DNA of 64,000 nt, from the NCBI GenBank assembly GCA_017591395.1, contig WEDG01001357.1, positions 524,603 through 588,602 on the forward strand, in the 5' to 3' direction. Below, in pieces: positions 12,101 through 27,100 of the stretch. The notes below the pieces were generated by a model. The model made no database searches and had not been told where the DNA came from. It was given only the letters and a program-made list of their open reading frames with translations. The stretch comes from Schistocephalus solidus. Lineage: Eukaryota > Platyhelminthes > Cestoda > Diphyllobothriidea > Diphyllobothriidae. The translations under genes and the position numbers were made by a program. The number at the start of each line of letters is the position of its first letter. Position 1 is the stretch's first letter.

Positions 12101-15100
12101 TTCGGAGGATTATTTTATTTTTCGAATTAGATTTTGTCACAGATGTTCAAAGAATAAAACCATTCTCTTATCCTGCAAGTCAACTTTTTACATCTGTTTC
12201 CCACCAAATTAACCTCGCCAAAATACCTTAGGATTACTATTTTAAGTGGATGGTTTCTTTAGTCATAAAATATAGAATGGCTTGGGGTCCTAAACGTGAC
12301 TCAGCTCATTATGTTTTCTTCAAATATCCTGTACCTAATAAATACTCTTAATTAAGCATGACCGACGAAAGTGTGCTAAACCCAAATATAGACTGCTTAT
12401 TTTGCTAACCAGAGCACTATGTGCTATTAATAACCAACTTTTGTAAAATAGAGTGTTTGCGTATGAAATTCCTACTGTTATGAGAAACCTCTTCGTTGAA
12501 ATAGGCAAGCATTTTTTCTTTATGCAAAAGGTCATCCGGCCTGCTGTTTACTTTCTATTTAAACAAAACATGACACTGGTCACATGCCAACAAAATAATA
12601 TTCAGTGCATTTGTGCAGAATGAAGAGAAAACCTTTCGCATGTTAAAGTTTCGGTTGCCCAGCAGAAAATCTGGCAAACTATTCTGATTAATTTTCGCTG
12701 TAGTGAGTTTTTCAGGAGGGGCCAAAATGAAATATTATAAACTTACTCAAGGTCAGGGTCGATTTTATCTCTAAAATCAGAAAAACGTAGTGCGAAAAAG
12801 GAATATATTTTCGGCATATCTACCATGCATATAAATTTTTAATCTCACGTGGTTCACAAAAACGAACCGGTGATAAAAGGAAGTTTAAAGGGCGTTTAGT
12901 TCATATAAGCGAGAAGTGGGATAGAGGCTAAATCTGGCATATTATATTTAGGTGGTTTTTTGTGTGCGGTAGTTTAATATAGCTAATCTAGGAAAACTTA
13001 CTCAAGCAAAACAAATTCAAACTATTTTGTGCATCATGAATCTAAATTTGGAATATGTTTTGACTACACAATACGGGCAAAGTTAACTTACGAATCACCC
13101 TTGGCCCCATCCCAGTCAAAACAACGAAAGCACAATTCACTAAAAAGAACAAAAGGAAATATGCTTTCAATTCCTATTATTCGTTGAAATTTTAAAAATA
13201 GTTATATAAAAACGGTATCAAGTTGGTCTTTATCCATCCTAGAAATTGTAAATATATCTGGCAATTATTTTGTTGATTAAATCTAATCATCATATATTGA
13301 AACTTACAAAGACAGCAGATGTTTGTCACTTTTCGACTTTATTGATTTTAACAGACATAAACGATACCCTACTCGGGCTAACTCGCGATCTTCCTCACAA
13401 ACACTGCAATGTAAAATTCTAAAGGAAATTCACAACGTCTGATTGGGGGTGGCATGTTTAGCATAAATTATGCAAGTGTACTTATGTTAAATGTTGTCAT
13501 TGTAATCACCATAATTTTTCATTAATTAATAAATAAACTTCCGAAAGCATATCTTCCCAAACTGTATTTCAAGCTATACGTTCATAAACAGACTCTATGA
13601 AAACGTCTCATATAAAGAAAATGATAGGCCTTAAATACAACCAGAAAATTAGCAAATTTTAATAGAAAATATTTCAATCACAACCACATATGATGAAGTT
13701 CATTATGCCTGAACGTTTATACCTGCGGAATTTTATTCATAAATAATAACATAATAATTCTGCTGTACACTCCATCGGATTATGCTTTTAAAAAGAGGAG
13801 TTTTCCAGCCTCAGATTAAGACACAGGGAATAAAGGGAAATAAAACGATTTTTAGAAGCTTAAACCTGTATTGATCATATGAAAACACAGTTCATGTCAA
13901 GCAAATTGTTTTTTTACTAAAAGAATCAAAACGTTATAGGTGTCCAATTTGAGATAGCTCCAAGTGGTTTTCAATTCAATTAATAGAATAAATTTTTCCA
14001 TATTAGCAGATGTGTAAACAAGGATATTATTGCTTAAAGCAAGAAATGTGCGTTTAATGTTCAGCAACTAACGGATGCAATCTTTGTCCAAAGTACGTAA
14101 ATGTGAACTGATGCCGAAAAATTACAAAATAGCTTTTTTGCTTTATGAACAGTATTTGTCAAAAGCTTCAAGTAAGTTTGAATACCTCAAAATGATTTGT
14201 GTTAATTGTTTAAATGGTAAACGTTCAAATAATATCCCTGAATGTAATCGTTGCGTTCATCCTGATAACTCCTATGAACCATAAGGAGATCTTGTATTTC
14301 AACAAATGTTAACTTATCAAACTTTTACAAAAATAAAACTTAAAATCATTGAAATGTCTTTCTAATCATGAATATGAATTTTAATAAGAACCTTGTGATA
14401 AATTAGCTTAAGAAACCAAGTTTGTCACTCGAGCTTCTGTCTTCTGAGAAAATATTATTTAGAACTTATCCAAATACTGATATTTCTGGACATTCAAAAC
14501 ACGCAGTCGAAGAAATTACATGACGTTACCTGCAAAACGTTAAAGCAGTATGTATGTGGATTATCAAATTCCCTGTATTCTTTTGGAAATTTCCGCATGT
14601 ACATAAATGCAAACCAAATGTACTCATTTAAAATTTTCCACTTGATAAAAACGAAATTCACAAACGACCAATAATTAAGAACAATATTTAATTCACAAGG
14701 AAAACGAACTTAATTGTCTGGCCCACATGCACAGTCTCTAAATGTATAAACTTCATTCCAAACTTTCATAGCACACTATATATTTTTTTCGTGAAAGTAT
14801 AATACTCCATACAGTTGGCTTAGCATAACACAAATAACCAATAGAGCAAAAATATGCATTGCTGATTTTATTTACATTGGCTGATGGATCAGCCTCTGCT
14901 CAGTCTTAGCAGATAGTAACAAAACTTTATATCTGGGGTACAAAACCTCAGAGATTATCAAAGTACGTGAAAACATTCTGCTAACAGAGTTCAGCTTCTT
15001 CCTTTTTCTGCTAAAAAAAACTGAAGATTGTGAAAAATTGATTGGTAGAAATTCGCATTTGGTATTAACTTTACTTTGCCACATGCACCCATCTAACGCT

Positions 15101-18100
15101 TAAAATCAATGTCTTAAGTCTTTCTTCAACTAACAATTGAGTAACGTAAATTTTCTGAGATTGGTCTATATTGGATTTGAAAACAGTGGCATCTGCGTGA
15201 TCGATTTACAGCTTCTCGAATAACTATCTTCGATGTATTTAACTTATTATGAGAAGAACGCGAAATAATAGCAAAGCCATTGGAAAAAAACAAAGCACAT
15301 AAATATAACAGTAAAAATTCAAATGAAATTAATTTTTCTTTATAAACTATAAAGACATAAAAAACTTTAACATAAAAAATGATCCGAAATCACATAATTT
15401 ATTAAATGCCGATACAGTATTTAGAGAGCAATGGTGTCAGAATATTGGAACTTCGATGTGAACCAGTTGTTGGTAGCCTTAAATAACAGTTTAGTCGATT
15501 AAATAATTAAATTAAAACGAAAGTTACTATTCAGCCTTAAAAAATACCTTTCTAAATCACCTTCGCACAATCCGTCCAGGGATATGAGAATTGGTTTCCA
15601 GTCTGGAGTTAAGGATTTTTTTATAATTTCGCTTTGGTAACAGCGAATCCACCTGCACAGCAATTAAAGACATATATATGAGAGAGCTATCAAAATAATG
15701 TCACTCCTAGCGGGTTTACATTATCACACGGCATGAATTGTCAGAATCATTTCTTTTACCGTAATAGTTAATAACTTGCATCAACATATGAAACTCTTTT
15801 TATCCCAACTATTTCTGAAAGCGTTTAATTTCTCAAAAAGTCTTCAAATTAATGCAAGTATCGTAAGTATGCATATCTGACTTACAAGTAAAACCGTTAA
15901 CACTTCTGTTTTGTTACCGTTGGGTGCTGTATAATACTTTTAATTATCTTATTTAAACTTTGTTTATTTTTGAAAATATAACATTCCAAAGCTTATGAAA
16001 AATATTTATTCTAAGGACCGGAAATTAACATGGTGATAATATCACTTTTGAATGGAAGACATTTATTACCAAAATGTATCTGTTATCATTGTGTTTCTCC
16101 ATATAATTCTATTGATAGATGAGAAATGGCAAAATGAATTAAAAAAGACAATATCAATATTCTTACTTTCCTCTTACATTCTTTTTAAGAATAAGAATGT
16201 ATGGATCCGATTTTCCGAACAAGTTCTTTTTGTCCAATCCCTCCCCTTGCATTTTTAAGATTATATTCTCCTTTAAAAGGTAGAGAAGGCGATATCAACT
16301 AATTCGAAAAACATTATCATTGAAAAATCATTATATCTTCACGCAAGGTTTTAAGCTAACGTTCTTGTTTTGTGCACTTTCTGTTTACATAACAGAACCA
16401 TGCAGTCTACAAGTAAGAAAACTAATATTACAACTCGGAGGACAGTAAAATGTCTAAAATTGAAAAAAGGTAATGTTTAATATAAAGCACAATAAATTGC
16501 ATCTTGAACTGTTGTGGGAAGAGCTGTAAGTGCTCAGGTCCATTTGGAAAAAGAAAAACAATTTAAAATAGCTGATTTTTTATGCTTAAGTGGTAAATTT
16601 ACCTTTTTCGATGGATCTTCTCTTATGCAAACTATAAAGAAGAAATATCACAGAATAATAATTGCAAATATTATTTAAAGCAGGAGATACTGTTATAAGA
16701 AATTAAAACAATTTCATGTTCAAAAATTCTTTGATAAAACTCTAATGATATGTTCCAGCTCCTTAAAGGCAAACATACCGTCTTAGCCTTTCTCTACTAT
16801 TTAACATGATTTTTTAATTGCTTTTTATTTGTTTAGGAATATGCTTGACCAAACCAATCATGTATTTACATCAAGTAGCTGATCTTTCCTTATACACATT
16901 TAACAGTTAAAGAAGGAAACAGTCAGTATGATAACGCGTAAGAGTAGACATATTTTGGATTCTACTTACGAGACCAGAACCTGTAAAGCAAATTTGAAGA
17001 CTGTTAACATTTACGGTATGTAAAAACTGTCATCTCAATTTCGTTTTACGTTACGAAGAACAGTACTGGATTCTAAGAGCATACATTATATTTCCTCATA
17101 GGATATGACACCGACAGTTATATTTATTCCTGTGTGTACTTTCCTGAAATTTCAGAAATCCGTCCTTTGGCAATATGTGAAATCATTTTAGTTTTTAGTT
17201 AAAGTATGAGTCCAGTTTTAACTTCATCCATAAAATAAAATTTATGGTAATGAACATATGTTTATAGAAGGCTTTTGCAGTAAGAAGAGTTGCATTGCTA
17301 CTGAGATCCTAGAGGTGTGAATTAATGCTTGTTTTATGTCTTTAAAATTAGCAAATTGCGTTTTTTAGACAAACTTTTCAGGAATAGGCTAAAAATGTAA
17401 TAGTATGCACTAACACTTATTTAAGTGACAACTTTACACCTTTCAGGAAATGGCCACCCTTTATTTGACTTAATAGATTGTTGATTAGCCTATAGTGTAT
17501 AAGGTTTTCGGGATTCAAAAATGAAAGGGTTTGGTTGTGTGATGTACTTTTCTGGACGAATGTAAAAGTTGGTTTTAATATAAAAAGTCTCCCATGAGAA
17601 CAAATCATCTCATGAATAAAACTGAAGAGAAGATGTTTCTAAGGTTAATTTGATTGCATTATTTTTGACGCTCATATTATACAAACTAAGCCAAAGCATA
17701 ATTTCGATAATATTTCCTTATATATAGTATAATGTTTCAAAAATCAGTTACTCAATGTGACACGCACTTAAGACAGCAGGAGCAATTAATGTTTCGGAAG
17801 ATCCTGCATCGACCATTTCCTTCTTTGACCTACAATGTCAAAAGCAGCTAAACATTTTTGAAGTAGTTAGCATTGAGTATTTCATAAAGTCGATGCAATC
17901 TAGTTTTTACTGGAAGACACAAAATATGTTAATACATTGGAACTTTCATAGCTAATGCGTTGATCAGGAGGACAAAGGTTTTAAATCAATCATTATCCTC
18001 GATATAAGGTATCAGTCAATTTTGGCAGACAAACAATATGACCATATCACTTGCCATTTGAGTACGTCTTACTAATCATAAATTTCAAATCTTAAAATAA

Positions 18101-21100
18101 AAAGATATGATCAATGAAAAATGATTTTTATTGACCTGCCGATTCTGATCCGTGAACTCATTTTTTTTTCTGCACTTAATCCTGGAAATTGCTTTTTCTT
18201 TTCTATCAGAATGTGAGCTTTATCAAAACTTAAAATGAATAAACTAATCGTTGGAGAAAACTGAATCAACTTATTTGCTAAGATATAACCAATTTTATCG
18301 AATAAGTGATCAAAATATCGTTGGCACAGAAAAGTGGCAACTGATTAGGCAACTAAGATAATTTTATTTGTTTTATTTCATAAGCCACATAGCACATTGC
18401 CGACGCAGACTGGTGAATGGCGTCAACCTAGTTTTGTGTTAATTAAAAAATGCAGGAAAGTAACAGCTGCTTGATTATGGCAAAACAGACAAAAGTAAGT
18501 TTTGCAGCTGCGCCAAACCTGTCACCGAGTCATGAACTTAAGATGCCCCGTAAAATTTTAAAAAGCTCTTTGAGAGAGTAATTATTCAAACCCAGATTGA
18601 CCAATCGTACTTTAAAAGCAGTAAGATTTAGCCACTTGCTTGTGGTTAGGAGCCATAATTTAAAGATGCGTTGGTGTGTTATGTTCGGCAATCAAAATAT
18701 ACATCTTATGCTCTTCAAAAATAAAGCGATGTTTGAGTAAGCAAAATATTGAAGCGATTTCAAAACAGGTAGCAAAATATTGGACGGAAAGGTGACAGTT
18801 TACCCTTTTGTAGGGATTAAATATTACAGGATTGCGAGTATAGGGCTTAGAATTAAACTTAAACGCCGAGCATAAGTACTTTTTAACCTTTCACAAAAAT
18901 AACAGCATGAGACCAATTTTAAAACACGTTTGCTCCAAAACGTGGCAACAGGGCTTTCTTAACAAAGCAAATGAAGAAAAGATTCATTTTCTAACCAATG
19001 TAACCTGATGCTGTAAAGATTCCCATTAAAAGTTAAGAGAAACTGTATGGATACTTGGAAGACCAATGTGAGCACAAAGCAATTCAGTTTTCCCAAGTGT
19101 TATTAGGTCGGTTCACATTAAAAAATATCTTTAAGTGATAGACAAATGACTATGAACGCAAGTTGCCCATTTCATTGTTTATAAATCCTCCGTTTTGTTT
19201 TTAAACACGTTTTCCCACATTTGCAAATTTGTGCGTTAATTTTAATGCTGATATTTGGTTGATTTTCACAATCGATTGTTATCGTTAGACTATGCATTCT
19301 TATGGAGCATAACCTGTGAAATATGTTTGATCATATGCCATCTGTCATAGTTCAGTCCATTTTCATGATAATCCGGAGGAGAGCTGAAAGACTGATAAGT
19401 TTTCATCATCATGCCCAGTTAATTGACTTAGAAGCACATGACGGCTTTATTTTTAGCATTTTTTTACTCATTTGTGTGATTTGCATGGGAAAAAAGATCG
19501 ACAAAATAGTGATAATTATCGTTCTTCTGCTTTATATGCAGGTAATTATCAAGTAATATTTAATGAAGAATGGGAAATATTTAGTTCTTACCATTTTTAG
19601 ACAAAATAAATATTTTCAAAAAGTATCTTATGGTATGATACATCTAGCTTTTCCAAACGGGGACCCTTAAAAACGTTTTTGAACAGCCTAAAAACTCGCT
19701 CTGAACCCTATTTACCCAGCTTTTATTGCTACATTTTTGAACATTCCACATGCAACTGAAATGCTTAGAACATTTTTTGAGCCGACATAAAATAACTAAA
19801 GAGAAGAGGCTGTAGATTAGTTTAAGAAAGTACATCATTCATTTTTCAAAGCTTACATAGACTATAAATCAGTTTGAAGTATAAGGTTAAGAGAGCTTCG
19901 TAAAAACCTTAAGCCGTATCCTACCGATTCCTCAAAATCGACGTTAAAATAAACGTAGTTAACTTTAAATGCGTCCCTTCTAATTTAAATGAACTTTTAA
20001 TGAAAAATGAAATCGCTCAGATATTTTTTTGAAACTTTACATTAACATGCAACAACGTCCTAATATCGTGGTAAATGTGGATTGCCAGACCTAATCAAAC
20101 ACTTGTTTAAGCTGTCGATTCACTTTGAGAGCTTTTCGGAATGCTTAATAGCTTCCGGTCACATGAACTGCGACGATGCAATCTAAATGCATAGATAGCA
20201 TCTCTCAGACAGCTTGGAAGTGCTTTTAATTTTTAATTTTTTAGTTTGTTCTTCCATGAGGCATTTGCGAAAACGTTAACTTCGTCTGTCAAAATGGGAA
20301 TTGAAGAAATTAAAAGACACCAAAGTACTTCATTTTCAATTTACAAAAATATTGGTTGTAAAGAAAGCCTTGACCGACCATGATGCGTCTAATTAAAGTC
20401 TCATGAAAACATTTATTCGGAAAGATTAGTAAAAAGGTGCTGTTTTTTTGTTTCTTAATGTCATATTTCGTGTAAATATTTGCACAAAAATTGACAGAAC
20501 AAGCATATTATTTTGTATAATCAGCTAAGTTGGTTTTGACGCTGCAAGAATGAAGATGAACGTCAATTCATACAAAGGATGGAAATAATGTGGGCCCAGG
20601 TAGTATTGATGTCAGAGGTAATCATGCAAGTACGTTTAGAAACTGGGTTTATTCTGATTAATCAAGAGAAATGCAGCCTGTAATGGTCTACAAGACGGTA
20701 ATCGTAATAGGTTAACGCTGAGAAAAAGTATTGTTTTGAGGTTATTGGTGGCCTATGCATACTGAGGCTCGCGGCAACGGGTCGCCTGTGCTGGTAACGC
20801 GAACGTATGGAAAAGGAGCCATGTCACACAGACCAATAATAAATTAAGCCTAAATATTTGTGGTCAAAAAAGGCTTTCTCATACATATAAATGGTAATAT
20901 CTTGAAAATAACCTCCTATGTATCAAACATCAGCTTCTATGTGGGTTTTATTCCAAAGGAATTGGGTCTACAGGAATAGCTAGGGTAGAGGATATAGTAA
21001 CAGTTCAAGATAGAGTATAGATTTTCGGTTAAGGTTACGAATGGAAACAGGTACCTCCTGGAGTAAGAACGATGGCACACGTTTTAGTGCAAAAACATTT

Positions 21101-24100
21101 TGTCCGTCCCAGACAAATCCAACTCGCTATTGGTGTCCCGTTGTCACAAAGATTTGAATCGACAATTGCTTAAGGTTTTCTCAAATGATATAAGATAAAA
21201 GTACGCAAGTATGTGTTGGCACTCTCCTTAATGTCCTTAACTGCATATATTTTAATTTCTTTTTAAGAATACTCTTTTGATTTCAAGGCATTATGCTTCC
21301 GGAAATTCAACTTTTTGTAATGTTATACATTAGTATTAATTGTTTGCACGCAATAGATTAAGGAAAAATCATAAAACCCTATTTCTTTAAAAATTGTTCC
21401 TGCTAAAGGTAAACAATACAAAAATGTCACGAATGCTCACGAAATTTTTGAATTCGATCAATACAGACAAAAGCATTCAAAAAGAAAATTAAAGAAAAAA
21501 ATTAAAATTTTAAAGTTAAGAACATCTAAATGCACCTCAGAATCACTTCGTCTTCTCCACCAGAATGAATTGTTCTGCCAACTGAAAATTCGACTGAACC
21601 AAAGAGATAGGCATCCTGCAAAACATATCAAATTAGTGTATTTTAATAATAAGAAACTATTTACTAAATTGAAATGTCAAATTGTAAGCACAGAAATTCT
21701 GCGAAACAGAAAAATGAGCAGTTTTAGACAAAGATTGTCCCGCAGTGTATGCTTATATTTGCAAATGCTTTTTTCAAGATTTGCTTCAATTAAGCACGCT
21801 ACTTCTGGCAATTTTAAGCATAACATCATTGTTGACAGAAACGTCGACTGTTTCTTGGCAACGCGGTGTAACAATGCGCATATACCTTAAAAATGATCTT
21901 CGTAATGTTTTGGTAGAACTTATTGACATTAAGTTTAGAAATGGAACCCGTCATTATAGTTTCAAAAGCTTTTGTCAACTTAGGATAAGAAAGGAATCAT
22001 ATTCCTTAACGGCAAGTAGATTAAGAAAGGAAATATATGTTAACTTGCGAATTTCTCTGAAAAACCAGGATTTCATTCGTACGTGCTGCACACTTAGATC
22101 AGGCTTACACCCAAAATGCATATGCCCATTCAAGCTTCAACTTACCGATGTCCTAAGCGTCAATTAAGAAATATACTGATGGATGGCATATAGTAGCACA
22201 AATATAAAATTTTTTCCTTGCATAATTCCCAATAAAATACTCAGTTGTACTGTCATTCTCATGCCTGCTTAGCAAAAGTAAGCAGACAGTATTTGCAAAA
22301 GATGAAACTCATGACTTGGAATCTGAAAAAATGCAATTTTGAGATCAGCTATGATGTCGTAAAGGATGCACGACTGCAACCTCTGACAAGCAAATTTTGT
22401 ACGCTTTATGGAACCATGATTGTTTTCAGTTTTTAGACTTTTCCTCATTAATTCGGCATTTTAGATCAGTTATGTGTCTTTGAACAGGTTTTCTGTGTAT
22501 AACTAGTGTATGAAATATATTTTAATAAATCTAATCTCAGGACTAACAAATAGCGTCTTGCGTGAAGAAATTAATACCTGAATCAGCACGTGATGAGCCC
22601 CCGAAACCAATCCTCAAGCACACAGTATCACCAAACAGTTTCGAAAGATGTACACGTGATTATCGAATCAGTGATATTAAGTACTTCTAGTGAAAAATAA
22701 CATAAGGCACCTCGGAAGAATGTAGTCACAACTAATCTTCAGCCAATTTCCTGCTTAACAAAAGGATTAGGTAATTTAATGACTTATTTGGCGGTAAGAC
22801 TAAATATACGTATCTGAGACCGTAGTAAAGACCAGAGGAAGGATTGGTGGAAAAAAAACTTATGTGACGGTAGAAACCGTCTAGAATACGTATATTCCTA
22901 GGTTACATCTTATAGAAACTACTGTAGACTACCTTACTCAAGAAATATAAAGATTGTATTTTGAGGGGTACGAAGGCACACATTTGAGGTTGTTGATTTA
23001 GTTTTTGGAATAGATTTGAGATGCAAAATGCTGTTTTCTAAAGAGAATTCAATAGAAAATCGGTTTATATGGGGCATAATGGGCACGAGGCATATAAGAC
23101 CATGCGACATGCTGTTTACTTTCATCAGACATGCCGCACGATTAAGTTGTTCAGACAATTCCTGTCTGCAGTCAACTACGAACAAATACGGACATACGCA
23201 CAGAGTGATTTGCCGCATCAGTCATTAGTATGCATTTTCAATATGAGTTAGGTCAAACTATAGCAAATGATTAATGAGAGAAATCTGCCCAATTAAAATT
23301 GTCCAGGAGTAAGCAACACGATGATTCAATACGTCGTAAACTGAGAAGAATCCTTATATACCCATTAAGAAGATTGAAAGAGAACATCTGTCGATGTTCT
23401 CAATGAAGACATTACTTACTTGTTTGCTGTGTGTGGGACAAGCAAACCTACAAAAAAGCAATGCGTAATCAAAATTAAATGTTCCAAACTGTGACTAATT
23501 GAATGCGTATTAAATGAAAGAACACAGCAAATGGTCGGATTGCTAGGTAACTACGAGATCAATCATTGATTGGAAATAAAGGTACATTATAACCTCACCG
23601 CTTACTACTCGGCAAAACGTTTCGAAGTAATGAAGTGCACTTTGAAGAATAGTTCTTTTATTCACAGTGCATATGCTGATTTGTTTCTCTGGATTAAATG
23701 TTGAATTTGTCTGACAAACAGAAGCTCTTGCCCTTGATTTGACTAAACCAGGTAAACGATATTGTGCACGAAAACGACATCTGTAAATAATAACTTCCTT
23801 CAGAAGTTCCGGTGAATTTTTATGAAAGTTGCATATTTTAATTGTCTTCGCTTGATAAAATTATAACCTCCAGTCACAAACCTGATCAGAAAATCCCCAT
23901 CAATATGTTACATAAGCGATGAGACAGTTCAAAGAAAAATAGTTTATTTTTGGCGTCTTAAAAGTAAGGTGGGTAGTTTAGTTGTTCCAAGTTTTTGTTT
24001 CAAATGTTTCAGCTTTTCTTATTAGCATGCTGGTGGACACCGGATATGTTAGAAAACACTTTATTTGGCTATGGCTACGTAGTCTTAGGTGAAAATAGAG

Positions 24101-27100
24101 CATTTTAGAAAAGAACACATAAAGGCTCTTCATTCACATTTAACTAAGACTTTAAACTTACACCTCAATCATAATCATTTGCTTTTCTTCAAACGCATAA
24201 TCAACTGCCATGTATGTTTGAAACTCGACAAAATCCGAATTTCTTTGAATTTCCGTCTCGACCGCCTAAAATGAGATTTAAGTTGAGCAAAGTATGTAAT
24301 CTTATACTTGTCGTTTGGGAGAGATTCATGTGCCATGCTAAAGAAATGGCTCCATTTAACTGATATAACTAACTACAGCCTGCTTAATACTGCTTTAGGC
24401 CTAATCAACGTTAATATTTGCTTTATGTTTTAAAAACAGCCTTCCATGTCGTGGTAAACTTAAACTAAGAGCCTGAGAGTTAAATACATTCGTAAAAAAT
24501 TATAAAAACTGAAATATGTGTTCATAACCTTATGTTGAACAGCTTTTTGGGCTAGTTATTCTGCAAAGTTAAAGGAATATAAGTGACGTTTCAGAACCCT
24601 TAGCAACTCTTTCACCAATAAAGCCAATGTCAACATGCAAAAGACAGAAACACCAAAAGCAGAAAAAAGCTTTTTTTCTGACAGAAGCATGTACGTTAAT
24701 TTCTTAAATGCTTTTTGCCAAAATGACGTTTTCGAGTTTGACCAGTGCGGCTTTGAATAAATTAATTCGTTTGTGGTATTTAAGGTGGACGTTTCCAAAA
24801 TTGGTAGGTAAGAAATGCACCAACTAAAACACGGGTTAAGTTAAATCAATAGTGCTGGCTTGGTTAATGTTCAAATGTTGTATAAAAACTATTAAATACG
24901 TGTTAAAAATTGTTCAACTAAAATTGTCAGAGATTAATAAACCCAAATAAAACTGACGGTACGTAAACAAACTTATGGCAGGGCAATGGTAAACCTTAGG
25001 GTACCAAAAGTCAGATATATTTCATAAACTGCCATTGAATATGGCAATACATCAGGCAGCTATACAGATTAGCGTTTCAAGGATAATAAATTCGTTCAAA
25101 ATGCTAAATGCTCACACCAGACATAAAAACTACAATTTTTTAAGGCATTTTTCTTAACTCCTGACTTTGTTTAATCGAATTTCATCTATGTAAATTTATA
25201 TTTGGTGACTCTAAAGGCGAGTATTCTAAGAGCCATAGGCATGCTTTTCAAGCACATTTTTGATTGAAACCTGTTGAGGATGGTTTAAAATAATGACACA
25301 TACCTCGAAAAACTGTGCATTTTTAAATGGCAAAGTATCTTCACAGAAAAGAACCAAACTAAGATAAAAAATAGGACCATGAAAACATTTGGTATTAAAC
25401 AGCAAGTTATGTTAGCTTATAAGGATTTGCTTTCAGAATATAGTTTTTCTAAAACTTATTAATAGCAATTAACCCCATAAGTAATTTTCTTTAGGTACAT
25501 TGAATCAATGGGTTAGCATTTATAGCGATTATTGTCGTCATATCATAGCATTTACAATTGATATTCATTTTATTAATTACGGAAACAACGTCAGTACTTG
25601 CATTAACATAACGCCCACCTGATGAGATGCAGTTTTCTTAATACCTATAAAATTCATTTTTATAGATATTCTATATCCAAAATCTTTTCGAGATGCTTTT
25701 GCAACTTGTAGTGCAGTTCATTTATCTTCATACAGCCAGCAGTGTGGTATTTATTAGCCGACTGCAAACAACTCAATACGTCCTTGCAATGTCATAATAT
25801 GACTTAAAATGGCAAACGTTTACGTACATTTTTCGTTTGAAAATAACCACAACTGTTTATCAACATCTTTGCAAAAACGGCGGGCACGGATTTAGGAAGG
25901 TACCTAAAAGTTAAAAAAGTGTCATTTATATTCGATCGAATTTCAAGTTATTCATTTTGTTTCGAGTTTTCAGAGAATTAATCTTCAAAGTTAATTCAAC
26001 ATCTATTTAAATTGCAAACTACTATGCAAATATAACTTCTGTGGTAGGACAAAACGGGTGCAAAAGGCAGAGTGAAGTGTATTGTGGATATGAAGGGTGG
26101 CTTTACACCATTATGCAGTTCTGCAAGATAACAATTGTCTATAAGAGATCATAGAGAATCCCTATTAACTTATTGTTCATCATTTTATCTGTAACTTTAG
26201 CACTACGTTGACACGTAAACATAAGTTAAAAGAGCATTTTATGCATCACATGGAACGAAAAGTTAAGACTATTTTTTGTGAAGTCTAAAGCAACTTCACA
26301 TTCCTATTGGGTATTGGAGAGGCTTTGTGGTTGCAGAAGATTTTAAGATGACGAGTGACCATCATTGGAAAAAATAATTTGCAATTACTGCAATCAACCA
26401 AGCTAATGCTTTGCCAGTTTAGGAACTGCAGAGTATAGGGCAGTTCCTGCATCCTTCGTAGCCAGCCACTGAATGAATACGACAAATAAGATAACGTTAT
26501 CCTGCCTTGTCTTGCTGTACAAGTTCAGAAGATAAAAGAAGACCAAAAAAGTTCTCAGAGGCAGAGGCATACAGTTTAAGCTTGCTAGCTGTTGCCAATC
26601 TAAATTATATAGTTGTTATTAGATTTTGATGAACATCAAACTGCTGGTTAATTGACTAAGCTAGATTACGTGTTTAAAACACTGTTTTATTTTGCTGGAA
26701 TATTTTGCGTAATCTAGGTAGATTTGCAAGATTACAAGACATGTTCGGACATCTGAATGTCAAAACAATGAGCTTGGATAATGTTTTTATTTCGGAAAAC
26801 ATTTCTGTCAGTCAACATTGATCGTCGGGTAAAAAAGTAATGGAAAATGAATTATTCCACAAAAATGAGAAGCTGATGTAATGTTTGTTTATGCATTATC
26901 TGCATTCCTCCAGAAGTCAAAACCAAATCGTTCAAATCTAAACAGTAATAATTGATTAACGCAAATGATGCTCATGCAGATTCATAGCGATTTTTGCTAT
27001 TAATATTGGTAGTTCTGAGCTATTGTGCGCAATGCATAAGGGTTTGTAAGTCCTACGGTGCACAAGGATGATTTAATAAGTGGTCTGTTGCTGTAATTAC

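Noticed and set aside
21745..22167. 140-codon plus-strand frame
   Set aside because: It begins at a GTG, has no homology or splice support, and lies beside copine exon M on the other strand. Length is possible by chance.
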